The position numbers were made by a program, and so were the translations under genes. The notes under the pieces are model-generated. The model searched no databases and was not told the DNA's origin. It saw only the letters and a program-made list of their open reading frames with translations. From Volvariella volvacea V23 (taxonomy: Eukaryota > Basidiomycota > Agaricomycetes > Agaricales > Pluteaceae): a DNA stretch of 64,000 bases. The DNA lies in the NCBI GenBank assembly GCA_000349905.1, contig KB722748.1:124001-188000 (forward strand). Reading direction: 5' to 3'. Below, one piece after another: positions 24,291 through 35,431 of the stretch. Every line of letters begins with the position of its first letter. The first letter of the stretch is position 1.

Positions 24291-27200
24291 ATGTCTTCAA
24301 ATCCTTCAAACATGAAAAAGGGGTCTGCTTATGAGAAACGTACGGTCTCTTTTCTAATTTTTGTGCGTGTTGGCGCTCAATCACCCTTAGGTCTAGCTGG
24401 CTCAATCGCCGCTCCCCTAGGTACGTTCACAATTGAATTGTCCTATTTAAGCGGCTCGCTTATTATTCCAATGACCTCAGAGGTCGACTCTGACTCAGAT
24501 TTTGCACCTAAGCCCTATATACCTACAGGCACTAAGAAAGCCGATAAGAAGTCCTCTACGAGCCCAACCACGAAACGAAGAAAATCTCGGAAGGAAGTAC
24601 TTGGTGTCAGCAAACCAAGGCGAAACAGAGGTAGTGCTACATCTCTGGGGCTCTTGCTCCCACTCATAATTATACTAGTAATTTCAAGGCAAATCACAGG
24701 CCCTAATCCTCTACTACAGTATTTTGGTATGTGCTGCCCCGCCACATCTATAGCACGGCACTGCAACTCAACCCGCTGGCTTAGGTACCGAACTCGACCT
24801 TCACTCTGCATCTGAAGGAGAGTCTTCGCCTTCAGACAACGAGAGGGGTGAGGACGTCTATTCCGAGGATGAAGAAGAATTCTCGGGTTCGGAGAAGGAG
24901 AGCGACAGCGAGGTCCGGCATTCTCGGGCAGCGTTTTCTTATCGTCCGTCAACACCGTCCGCCACCCAACTAGATCAACCAACTCTAGCAAGCCAAGAAA
25001 ATTCTGCGACAGGTAAATAACCTTCCTAATTGCGTCGACTATGCTAAATTTACAGGCACGTAGAGTCCGATTCAGGCTCGGAGTCGGACTCGGGATTGAA
25101 ACGTAAATCAGAGTTCACGCAAGATTTGTATGTGCCAAGCAAGAGGCAGAAGGTAGCAGCAGGTAGAGTCGTCCTCGGCTAGTAATGGGCACTATTTTGC
25201 TAATGGGATTCAGATGTGGATGATTCAGCGACAGAGTCAGATTCTGGAGCAGAAGGCGCGGATGATTTTGAACTATGTAGGGATTCTCTTTTTGCTTAGG
25301 CTATCTTACTCATGGGAGGTCAGCCCAAGCTACGCAGCCCATCGAGAGCAGCTCTCCTCCCCCCATGGAGAATACGGACACGGAATCAGATACAGAGGAG
25401 GAGATTGATGTTCTAGATACAGTAAGTGATAATGCAAGCTTAAAAGCTAATGGTTTGATTAATTAATGTGGTACAGGAACTGCACCCACGACCGGGTTTC
25501 CAGCTGGGACCTGGTCAAGTGCCACAAGGTCCTTTGGTCTTGGACGATGATGAGGATATTAAGGTTCCCGCAACGATTAACACGTACCTTCGTGACTATC
25601 AGCGAGATGGTATTCAGTTTTTCTATAAACTGTACAAGGAAGGCCGAGGAGGCCTCTTGGGAGATGATATGGGTTTGGTAAGTGCCCCTTCTAGCCCTAT
25701 TAATTCCCACTGACTTGATTGTAGGGTAGGTGATGCTTAAGTGGCTAACGACTGGTGGTCTGATAACTATAATATAGGTAAAACCATCCAAGTCATAGGG
25801 TTCCTCTCTGCTATCATGAAAAAGCAGGGAATCATAAGCGACAAGGATCGTCGGAGACAGCACGTATCCAAACTACAAGATGGCGAAGCATGGAGGATGC
25901 GGAGGCAGCTCCCACCCGCGAATGCTACTTGGCCAACATGCTTAATTATTGCCCCAAGCACCGTCGTCCATAATTGGGAACGAGAATTAGATACGGTAAG
26001 GATGAATTTGATGGTACATATAGTCATCTTATCTTGGGCTCGTAGTGGGGTTATTTCGAGGTTGGTTTATACAATAAATCACGGCCAGATCGCGAACAGA
26101 TCTTAAATGACTTTAAGATGGGACGGCTGGACGTAGGCAGGTGCATCTCGTCTAATTTTTATGGCATCCCTTACACCGCCTATACACTTAGTGGTTACGA
26201 CCTTTGACCTTGCCAGGCGGGACATTGACCTGATCGACGTTCTCCCGTGGTCTTGTATCATCGTGGATGAAGTCCACCGCGTCAAAAATATATCTGCGAA
26301 AATAACCGTTGCATACCATCAGTTCGCTTGCAAACGGAGGTTTGGCTTGACGGGGACTACAATCCAGAATTCGTATAAGGAAATGTGGACGATCTTGGAT
26401 TGGACAAATCCTGGTCGGTTGGGTACCGCAAGACAATGGCAAGGATTCGTTGTCAAGCCACTGAGAGTAGGTCAGTCTGCATCCGCGACTGAAGGGGAAC
26501 GAGCCAAAGGACTGGTATGTATCAACCTCTCATGACTTAGTACTAGTGTCTGATGGCATTCTAGGCTGTCGCAGTCACCTTGAAGAATAAATTGTTGCCC
26601 AATTTCTTCTTGCGGAGGTAAGGAAATATATGCCATTGGAAGCCCATTTAATGGAATTGCACCAGAACGAAGGATATTATTCGCAACCAGGTGGGTCGGC
26701 ATCATTTACCCTGGCATACAGCCCACTTATACCCGAGATCTGGTAATAGCTCCCACAGAAAACCGACCAGGTCGTATTCTGCCCTCTGACGCCTGTACAA
26801 ATCCGCGCATATAAGCACCTTCTCGGCATGGACGCCGTTCAGAATCTGATTCATAAGGATCACGCCTGCCCCTGTGGTTCTCGCAAGCAGTTAGTATCAT
26901 ACGTGTGCTGGAACCCCCAACACTCAGCCCGGATACTGACCGTTTTCAGGCGCAAGAAGTGCTGTCACCCTTTTGTACCAGGGGATGTGTTCAGGCATAT
27001 GTCCATTCTTATCAAACTGTCAAATCACCTGGGTCTTATCCTGCCTGGTGAGTCCGAGTTCCGGGCCAAGGTCGTTCTTAGGGGTCTCATACTTACGAAA
27101 TTCATTTCCTCTGATAGCACCAACGGATACACCCGAACAAGTGAGGACTCTGTCCAGTATATTATGTGCTATTCTAATGATCTGCAGACCGCACGCAACA

Positions 27201-29170
27201 GGGCATTGGCCGAAATTGCATTCCCTGACGGAAATATACCAAAGTATGGAACTGCACTATTACAAGCACAGTACTGCGGAAAATGGGCGGCAAGTGTGAA
27301 GTTTTTTCTTAAAAGCTCGTGGCTGATGCGTGTGACGTCATATTTCAGGTATTGGAATTACTCCTGAAGGAATGGCGGAAGGATTCGAGTAATAAAATTT
27401 TGATCTTCACAAAGTCCGTGAAGCTTTTGGAGATGTTGGAATTCCACTTGGGGACCCATGGTCTGTGCCTTCTATTCTCGATGATTCATGTGACTGTTCG
27501 GTGACTGTTGACCGACTAGGTTACGGATTTTTGAAGCTAGACGGCACTACGAAGCAATCTGAGAGTATGACCTCTCATAAGTTAGGTCTCCGTAACCTTG
27601 CTGACCCTGCTTTTGTACAGGAATGCCGATGATCGATAAATTCCACTCAGATCCCAAGGTCTTCATCTTCTTGATCTCAACCCTTGCGGGCGGAACTGGT
27701 CTGAACCTGACGGGTAGGCATAGAAGACTTCACATCGTGGTGCACTAATCATTCCGTGACAGGCGCGAATAAGGTGGTAATCTTCGGTGAGTAGGCCTGT
27801 CCTCAGCGAGAACCTGTTGTGTTGCCTGACCATCATTTTGTGCGCTGAAGACCCTAATTGGAGTAAGTGTATTAGCGTTAAAGTTTGGGTATATATCCTA
27901 ACGCTCCACAGATCCGGCGCACGACCTTCAAGCTATGGACAGGTATGCGAAAATTTCACTTGTTCTTAGGGATGCTCATGTCCGCCTTAGAGCCTTTCGG
28001 TTTGGTCAGACGCGTGATGTGTCAGTATACCGGCTGTTAGGGGCTGGTTCTGTAGAGGAATTGATATATGCACGCCAAATTTACAAACAGCAGCAGATGG
28101 CGATTGGGTATGATGCGAGTATACAGACAAGGTAAGTGGTTGGCGACTAGCACTCCTTACCACTGAATCCCATAATCCCTGCAGGTATTTCCAGGGTATT
28201 CAGGGTGATTCGTCGAAGAAAGGAGAGTTATTTGGGATTGAAAATATATTCAAATTGCATGAAGATAAATTGGCCACGAAGATGGCAGTAGGTCGTCATA
28301 GAACATCGTGTATAATACACTTTCATCATGAACCCCTACACAGATTGAGAAGGCTACGATCGCAGAATTGGATTGGGCACTTGCGAATATAAAATCCAAA
28401 AGGAAGACTGGTGATACTTTGTTGATAGAGGCAGACAAAGGCTTTAAGGAGGAGGTACGCCATTTTCTTCGATGTTTCAGTACTCTACACACCGTCGGTC
28501 TAGGGGATTTCAAAAGGCCTAGGAGCTCTGTTATTTGACGACGGTGAGACCTGGTTCACAGGAATGACAACTCACACCCATGAGTGACCTTGAATAGCGC
28601 TACCAGTTTCGGCGAAGGAGGAAGACATCATTCAGAAGACACTGAACGCTATTGGTGTAGCATATAGTCATCACAATGACGACATCTTGGCTCCAAGTCG
28701 CATAGAGGAGGAACGCACAAAAACTACCCTTCGAGTAAGCAGGTTAGACCCTTTCTATTCCGAGCCATTGTAACCTGTCGTTCGAATATGCCAGAAACGT
28801 CGACAACTAAGAAAGTCAACGGGAAAGTCTAAGATCCCTAAAGCCGCAATTGACGAACCTCAGTGGCCACCCAAGCGAAAGCATCATAAACCACCACCCA
28901 CTCCGGAGCAACAGTGAGAACCAATTATCCATCCCGCTTACCACGGGCTATACAAGACTCCTAGGCTAGCCGCACGACAACAGGCTCTTATTGAGCTTGG
29001 GATGATAAAATCTCCTGCCGATATACCCATTTTTGCCCTTGAATTGTAAGCGTGTCATAGTCTATATATGCGGGAAAAATGCCATGGCTGACATGGAGCG
29101 CAGTGCGAGGCAATCAAAAGAAGCGCAAGAGGAGATTTTAGCGGAACTTGACAAGTGGACTCGAACCTAA
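24291..29170 (+). CDS. ERCC6L2: SNF2-family DNA translocase, ERCC6L2-like
   Basis: More than fifteen exons. The start at 24291 ([16 protein letters not shown]) is supported by two good introns (24340-24390 and 24421-24480) that lead in frame into [15 protein letters not shown]. An acidic, Ser/Lys-rich N-terminus precedes the ATPase core: [38 protein letters not shown] (Walker A), [29 protein letters not shown] (DEVH for DEAH), [29 protein letters not shown], then lobe 2 with [39 protein letters not shown] and [20 protein letters not shown]. After this come [13 protein letters not shown] and [16 protein letters not shown], typical of ERCC6L2 (Rad26-like 2) rather than CSB. The tail ends [20 protein letters not shown]. 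Family members act in genome maintenance and end joining. Exon borders at 27.0-27.9 kb are approximate. Confidence 0.87.
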
Positions 29171-29283
29171 CAGTGATGACGAGTCAGATCTAGAGCTCTT
29201 GTACGCCGTATTTCTTATTTCATCTGTATCAACCTAGATAGAACAAGCAAATGTAGCGCTTTGATGTATTAGACATAAAATAT

Positions 29284-31800
29284 CTACCAGTGCTCAATCA
29301 ATACACCAAGACCTTTCAAGAGCAATTGAGCGATATTTCCCTCTGGTTTATCGGACACTGACACCGTACTCTTCTTTGAGTTTTCATCATCAATTACGAG
29401 GATTTTCTCCATGTCAACACCCGCAATCAATAAACCTGCAAGGAGTGCAACATTCGGAATAGTGAGATCGCTGATATCAGAGCCACCTGCATCGTCAGGC
29501 TTTGGAGGGACCACATCAAGTGTAGGCAGAGAAATAATCGGTGCCTCCCCGAACTCTGGAAGTTTTTCTCTAATGGCTTCTCGGTCTATGTCAATCGTCG
29601 ATACAACAACACGTCCATCTTGCGCCCGGTCCGACAAGTTCAAGAATTGCTGATACACCCCTTTGGAATTCTCGTCCACAATACCGGACTTGAGGTACGT
29701 TTCGATTATTGTCCGTAGCTCTTCCCTCGCCTCGCTTCGGCTCTCGTTATCGAAACCGTATATCGCCTGGAAGAAACCTGCGAGGGCACTAAACCGCGTG
29801 GAACCTAACAACTTTCCGACGGTGGCGAGTCGCATAGATGTCCGGACAACGGAGCGGGTGGCACTGAGGTCACCAGATTGGGTGACACATCTCAGGTTTT
29901 CGTACAATTCGTTCTCCCTCTGCGTCTTCTGAACTTGATTGTCCGCTGAATCGACATTGGTATCGAAGATGTCCAGGAGGCGGAGGAAAGCCAATCGCGA
30001 GTAGACTATCGGTACATTCCTCTTGACTGCCTTCTGGTCTTCGCACCGCTTTATACCGCCCAAAATAGCTGGTTTCATCAGTTGGATATATGTGCTAATT
30101 GAACTCGCATTGCTCGGATTGGTCATATGCCACAGTAAGTATTCGCAGAGTACAGCTGGATCTTCTGCATCAGCTTCGTAGGCCCTTTGTAGGTATTTCC
30201 CTCTGAGGCTGTCTTTGTTTTGTCCATCGATGTCGTACGTCTCCGCCAATACGAGTAGCGCCTGGGTGTTTTTGGGCGATAACTCGCATGCACGTATCAG
30301 AAGTTCCTGTCCGTGTTTGTACTCGTCCGCATACGGTTCTCTCCAGTTGTGCCTGATCTTTGCTGTACCTAACTCCACAAGAATCGTTGGGTTGTCTTGC
30401 TGATGAATATCTTTGAGCACCTCGATCGCTAGTTCATGCTGCCCATAACCATTAGCCAACTTTCCTGCTTGGATGGCGGTATGGACATTCTTCGGCTCTC
30501 TCTTGTGCAGATCGTAGTACATTCGGAGTAAATCCCTTGCCTTCGTGTCCTCGAGGTATGCTCCGTAGGAATTGGCATATTCCTGCATGCCGCGTTGAAT
30601 GCGATTGAATGCTTGATCTGCTTGTTCAAGTGAGGCAGATACAGAGGCATTTTCGTGCTCCCATTCTTTCGGGAACTCGAATGATGCCTTATAAGCGAGA
30701 CCGTGTGACACTACGGCCCAAGCATGGGACAGAATAGTGCGGATCTATGATAAGTATTCAATGATAATATTCTCTAACAATTTCGAGAAAAGTTACCTGA
30801 ATTTCAGCGCACGGGTTTGGGAGGGTGGCCAACTTTTCTATGTCTTCGTCCTTCAACAAACCTGGTAATTTCTTTGCAACAGCACGAGCGTCAAAGAGAA
30901 CAACATAATGCACAGAGCAATAGCCAAACTGGTTCGCTTCTAGCTTCCTTCTATCTCCGCTTAACTCGATATGATCACTACTTTCCAAATCGACTTTAAA
31001 AAAGCGTTTGACGACGTTACAGGCGGTATCCAAAACACTAGTGGAATAGGTGATAATCCGACCACCGCATAGGTCCTTTACCTCCATGAGTGGATCGAGA
31101 TAGGTTTTGCCATTACGCCTAATCTTCTCTGCGAAACCGTCAATTGCCTTTGGACGTGAATGGGTGATGACATCAGGAGTGAATTCGTGTCCTTTGGTGA
31201 TGTGCTTGAGCACCGATTCAAGGCATCGTGCTAGTAGAGAGTACTTCTCCCATACGGCCCTGAAATCTTCTACTTCTTGTGTTTGTCTGCAGAAGTAGTG
31301 CAAATCTTGAAGAGGAAAATGAAGTCAGGCTGTTGACATAGAGTAGAAATAGTGGGGCTTACTTGAAGATCAAGAGCAATATTTCTAAGGCTCTTTAGCC
31401 TGTCAATATCACTTCCAATAATAGCGAGGTTACGGCTATCATCGGTATTCAGCATGACAGAGTTAAAGCCAAAGTAATAACTGGTGTCGATGAATTTATC
31501 CGAGGAGAGGTTGGGTTTATCCTGGACAGAGAATTTGTTTCCTATCAGCTGCGATCCAAGAGAGCTAGATAAGGCATCAATTGCAGCTTTGGCATCGTCG
31601 GGGTTGGGGACAATAATGCAAACACCGGAGAGGTTGGCACTTGATGCACGCTTTGAGAGCTGCGGGGCGTAGCCAAGGATTCGTTCCGGCCAATGATAGC
31701 TTTCCACTTTTAGTTGTCCAGAGAGCAAAGCATTCACGACTTTCTTCAGGGATTGAGCGAGAAACTCATAGTCATCGAATGAGGGGGACGAGATTGGCAT
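29284..31800 (-). CDS. RelA/SpoT-domain protein with C-terminal TPR-like repeats (putative alarmone synthetase)
   Basis: Three exons: complement(31363..31800), about complement(30797..31305) and complement(29284..30744), some 800 residues. The middle exon and the start of the last hold a RelA/SpoT nucleotidyltransferase core: THSRPKAIDGFAEKIRRN, MEVKDLCGGRIITYST, NQFGYCSVHYVVLF, then PCAEIQ spliced to IRTILSHAWAVVSHGLAYK. These match the substrate-binding Arg/Lys block, the D-x-x-G-x-R-I motif, the GY-S-H motif and the E-x-Q-x-R-T...HAW...YK motif of (p)ppGpp synthetases. No HD hydrolase domain is present. The last 400 residues are helical with TPR-like units (AKIRHNW..., ACELSPKNTQALLVLAETYD). 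The N-terminal 146 residues are of unknown fold. The exon 1/2 join is problematic: the GTAAGC donor (phase 0) and the CTTCAAG acceptor leave exon 2 out of frame. It is convergent with the ERCC6L2-like gene, 113 bp apart. Confidence 0.82.
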
Positions 31801-34374
31801 GGTGGGGACTGTCTGATGATGGATGCAGTCTGTTCGCTGGTGCATTATATACACCAGGTATGGGTGCAATCTGGATGAGCATGGAGAGGGTTAGGAGTCG
31901 AGAGCTCTAAGTATGGCAACATCCTTCGTGTCCAGTGACATGTCCTGTCTTTGGATTGACAGATGGCATTGTACAACACTTGAATGTCGAAGCACACAAG
32001 ACCTCATTCCAAGGGTCGATTAGTATCATTGGAATGTTCCAAGCAGGAGAACCACAGGTCGTAAAAATTTCCTAGTATACGATAAGCGTCGCTTTGCATC
32101 CATTTAAGTAGGAAATGCCTTACAACTTGTAAACGAAGTATAACCACTCAGGCCATTTGATAGTGATGCAGTTTGAATAATGCATTTTCAGAGTAAGTAG
32201 GCCGGCAATAGCCAGGAAAATGCACCCAAGAACATTTTCGACTTCTATGTTCACGGATATTTGAAGCCCGCCCAGGAACCTCAAGTATGTAAAAAAAAAA
32301 GTCTGACACTTTTATGTTGCCAAGAATAAGGTTGATACGAATCGGGTTTGTTGAATGAGTGTCACGGAGTAATTTGGCTGGATTTAGTGCCAGCGCGGTG
32401 TATGCTATCAGTGAGGATGTGTCGAATCCTCCAACAAACCCGCAGAGCCCAGCTTACAGTTCAGCAAAATTCGATGGCTACAGGTTGTCCGAAGTTGACA
32501 GATTGCGGGGAAGTAGCCTCGGAAATGAAAGGAAACATGGTGCCAGTGCTCCACTTCCCCAATCACGAGGTCTCTTTGGTTCTGAAAGATCATTCTGCTC
32601 TCGTTTGATACTCCCTATCTGAACAAAGGCACCTTGATGATGCCCGCATGTACCCCTACGCTGGAGTCCAGGAAGAGCAACTTTACCGCACTATACCTGT
32701 GGGGGCGAGTTGATACTGTTGGCACTCTCGGGAGTTGCCGTTCCTCAAAAGAATAAATTGCCCCAGTGGTGAGCGGATCCTCACCACGCTTGTGACTTGG
32801 ACGAGGTCTATCAACTGTTATCTGAGGCATGCAAAGCGCGAGGATCCGTAGCTATAGCTATGTTTCTGCTAATATTACTCCGGAGATGGAGGAATGGTGT
32901 GACTGAACTGGCGGTCATTTCTCGGGTTCTGCACTGCTACACGCTGGCAGGGACTGATGGCCGCGAGTAAGATTAGATTGAAGGTTGCACGAGTTGTGCG
33001 TTAGTAACATACTGTGTGTCTTATCACCCCCGTCGTCACGCACTGTATCAAAAAGCGGGAGATAAGGGGCATGTTGCTCAGGGCCTGTAGCTGGGCATTT
33101 GGGGATCAGAGAAAAAGCGGAAAGTGCATCCACTTGAGCCATAGTTGGAGTAGGGCAAAGTCAACCAAGTAGGTTTTCATCTCAGCAAGCCTATAAACGG
33201 GGTTGATGATGAAAAGTTGCCGGTTAATTGGATTGTTACCTATGTTTGATGACAAGAAAGCATGTTCACATCCTGCCATTCATTGACGGTCATGATTGGA
33301 ATGGCTGTCATGCGATTGATATTATATATAATGCTATGCCTTGATGGTCGAACACCCACAAAGCAACTTAGAGTATGAACGGCGGTGAGATTAAAGGCAT
33401 GCTTTGCTAATTTGCCACCCTTCCCGCTGCCCTTGAGACCTGGGCCACGTAAGGTGATGCTGACTTGGTGAAAAAACGAGGTGCACCCATCCACATGGTG
33501 CAACAGTCTGCCGGATGGGCCTTAGAGGATCGCCCTTGGATAAATGCCGGAACAAGCTGACAGACGAGTCAGCCTTTGGGCTGTCATATTATTATTGGCA
33601 CCACACAGCAGTGCTACCCGGCCTTGCCTTGGTCAAATCCACTTGTAGTTTTATATATGCACCCTAGGGCTGGTGGTCGTCTGCTTGGACAAGGCAACGG
33701 AGCAGCCGAGGGGAAGGGTGGAATGTTGAGTGTCTTGACAATCCGGCCGGCCGGCCGGCCGGCAAGGCACAGAGGCAGCTGCCACAAGCTGACAGGACTG
33801 TGTCCGTGCGCAGGCCGCAAAAAGTTCCCACGGGCCGTCACAGCCTGCGACTTTTTACCGCCTGTGAAGAACCCCTTTAGCCTGCAAGCCCTCAGCCAGC
33901 CAGCCAACTAGGCCGTCCCCACTGTATTTTTTATATTCCTCTGCACTCTCCCCTACCCTTTCCTCACTCCTCCAAGCTCAAGGCAACCAATGTAAGTCCT
34001 TCATTAGACTTCAGTGAGGCGTAGGCCATCGATTAGGTAGTTCAAATCGTTTCGCCAGCACAGACGGCGACGCCAGTCGCGGTTGGTTGCAGCTGAGCCT
34101 GTTCCGCTCAGTGAGCGCGGGGACTTTGTTTGTTTGGTCCCGTTCCCTCCGCCCCGCACCAAGACGCGTCGCGTCCCCTGGTCGTCTTGGCCGACGTCTA
34201 CGACGAAAATCGCCGTCGTTACGCCTTTCATTGTTTATCGATTCAAATTCAACGTTGTTGATTGCTGACTACTTCGTTTCCAATTTGTTTTCACGCCACA
34301 TCTCACATCCTCCCCTCAAACTACTGTACCTCATCTGCCACTCGCGTCGTCTGCATCCTTGTCAACGTGTCCAG
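31801..34374. other. Gene-free stretch of about 2.6 kb
   Basis: Longest apparently non-coding span in the window, between the start of the RelA/SpoT gene (-) and the start of NHP6 (+). Frames are short and unrecognised. It holds a (CCGG)n run at 33743-33763, a GC-rich block at about 33640-33900 and a TA-rich TATA-like stretch near 33928. NHP6 probably has a long leader, with a GTAAGT donor at 33991 pointing to a 5' UTR intron. Confidence 0.45.
33743..33763. repeat. (CCGG)5 simple repeat, palindromic
   Basis: Five consecutive CCGG units, self-complementary, in a GC-rich block about 610 bp upstream of the NHP6 start. It may be a natural microsatellite or a promoter-proximal CpG-rich tract; nothing more can be said. 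Confidence 0.8.
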
Positions 34375-35114
34375 ATGCCCAAAGACGCCACTAAGCCCAA
34401 GGTAAGCAGTTGGTTGAATTGTTACTTCGGTCACACCCCGGGAAATCCGGAAATGCCAGTTTTGGGTCACTATATGCGCCTCAATCGGCTATGTGTTGTC
34501 CTAAACGGCTTGCTAGAGTGCTCGTCGTTATGGGTTATGTTGGTTTTGTATTCACACGACACGTAACCACCCTACCTCCGTTTTGTCCTATACTTTCCTC
34601 TTGTTTGGGTCCTCACGGCTAAAACATGTTTATTCTCATGCAGCGTAAGGCCGCTGAGAAGGCTGAGAAAATACCACGCAAGGGGAAGAAGGACCCCAAG
34701 GCGCCCAAGCGTGCCCTATCAGCGTACATGTTCTTCAGCCAGGATTGGCGTGAAAGGATCAAGGCAGAGAACCCAGATGCAGGCTTTGGTTCGTATTCTG
34801 CGCTTTACCCTCACTGAGCTGCATATTTATGCATTCCACAGGCGAAGTTGGCAAGCTTTTGGGTGCCAAGTGGAAGGAACTAGATGAGGAGGAGAAAAAG
34901 GTAGGGCGTCCACGATCCTTGTGTTGCGGTGTGTCTGACCGGCGTCCAGCCCTACATTGAGCAGGCTGCTCGTGACAAGACAAGAGCTGAGGAGGAGAAG
35001 GCTGCATATGATGTTCGTACCTGTTTTCCTGATGCATCGTCTCATGTACTCATGACTTCGCAGGGCAAGAAGGGAAATACTGCAAGCGGTGACGAAGAGG
35101 AAGATGAGGAGTAA
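34375..35114 (+). CDS. NHP6: HMG-box chromatin protein, Nhp6 type
   Basis: Five exons give 114 residues. Exon 1 is 27 nt (MPKDATKPK), exon 2 starts at 34644. The single HMG box spans about residues 28-98: [60 protein letters not shown], with a basic N-terminal arm ([15 protein letters not shown]) as in yeast Nhp6, and an acidic tail ending SGDEEEDEE. Nhp6 proteins bend DNA non-specifically and assist FACT in nucleosome reorganisation. The acidic tail is longer than in yeast Nhp6A/B and more like plant or animal HMGB tails. All introns are GT-AG and in frame. Confidence 0.95.
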
Positions 35115-35431
35115 CTGATTAGAGCTCAAACAAGTCTGCTCCGTTTTGCTCGATATTCCCTCCACTTATTACCCATCCCTGATTCGCAACAGCTTTATTA
35201 TTACTGTCTGATGTCTGTACCACTCCTCGTATCATAGTGCCGCGTGTCTGTTGAATCGTTCATCGCTCTTTCTGCCAATTGAACTTGCTTTTGCTAATAC
35301 TACGAACTTGTCCACGTGATTGCTGCTAATTTACGTCACGAGTGTTTGTAGCTGATTTGGGCGATATTGATCTGCTATTGGTCTTCAGCTCCTTGTATCC
35401 CACTTCCACAGCAACCGCACTTACCACCACC

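Noticed and set aside
24471..24473. ATG at 24471 as start of the ERCC6L2-like gene, with TATTTAAG just upstream
   Set aside because: The ATG and the TATA-like box lie inside a good GT-AG intron (about 24421-24480), and the upstream exons from 24291 join in frame.
33743..33763. CCGG run as a possible CRISPR or structured array
   Set aside because: It is a plain tetranucleotide repeat without spacers, in a fungal genome.
33576..33911. Overlapping frames on both strands in the GC-rich block
   Set aside because: GC-rich sequence leaves both strands open by chance; no motif, splice sites or start context.
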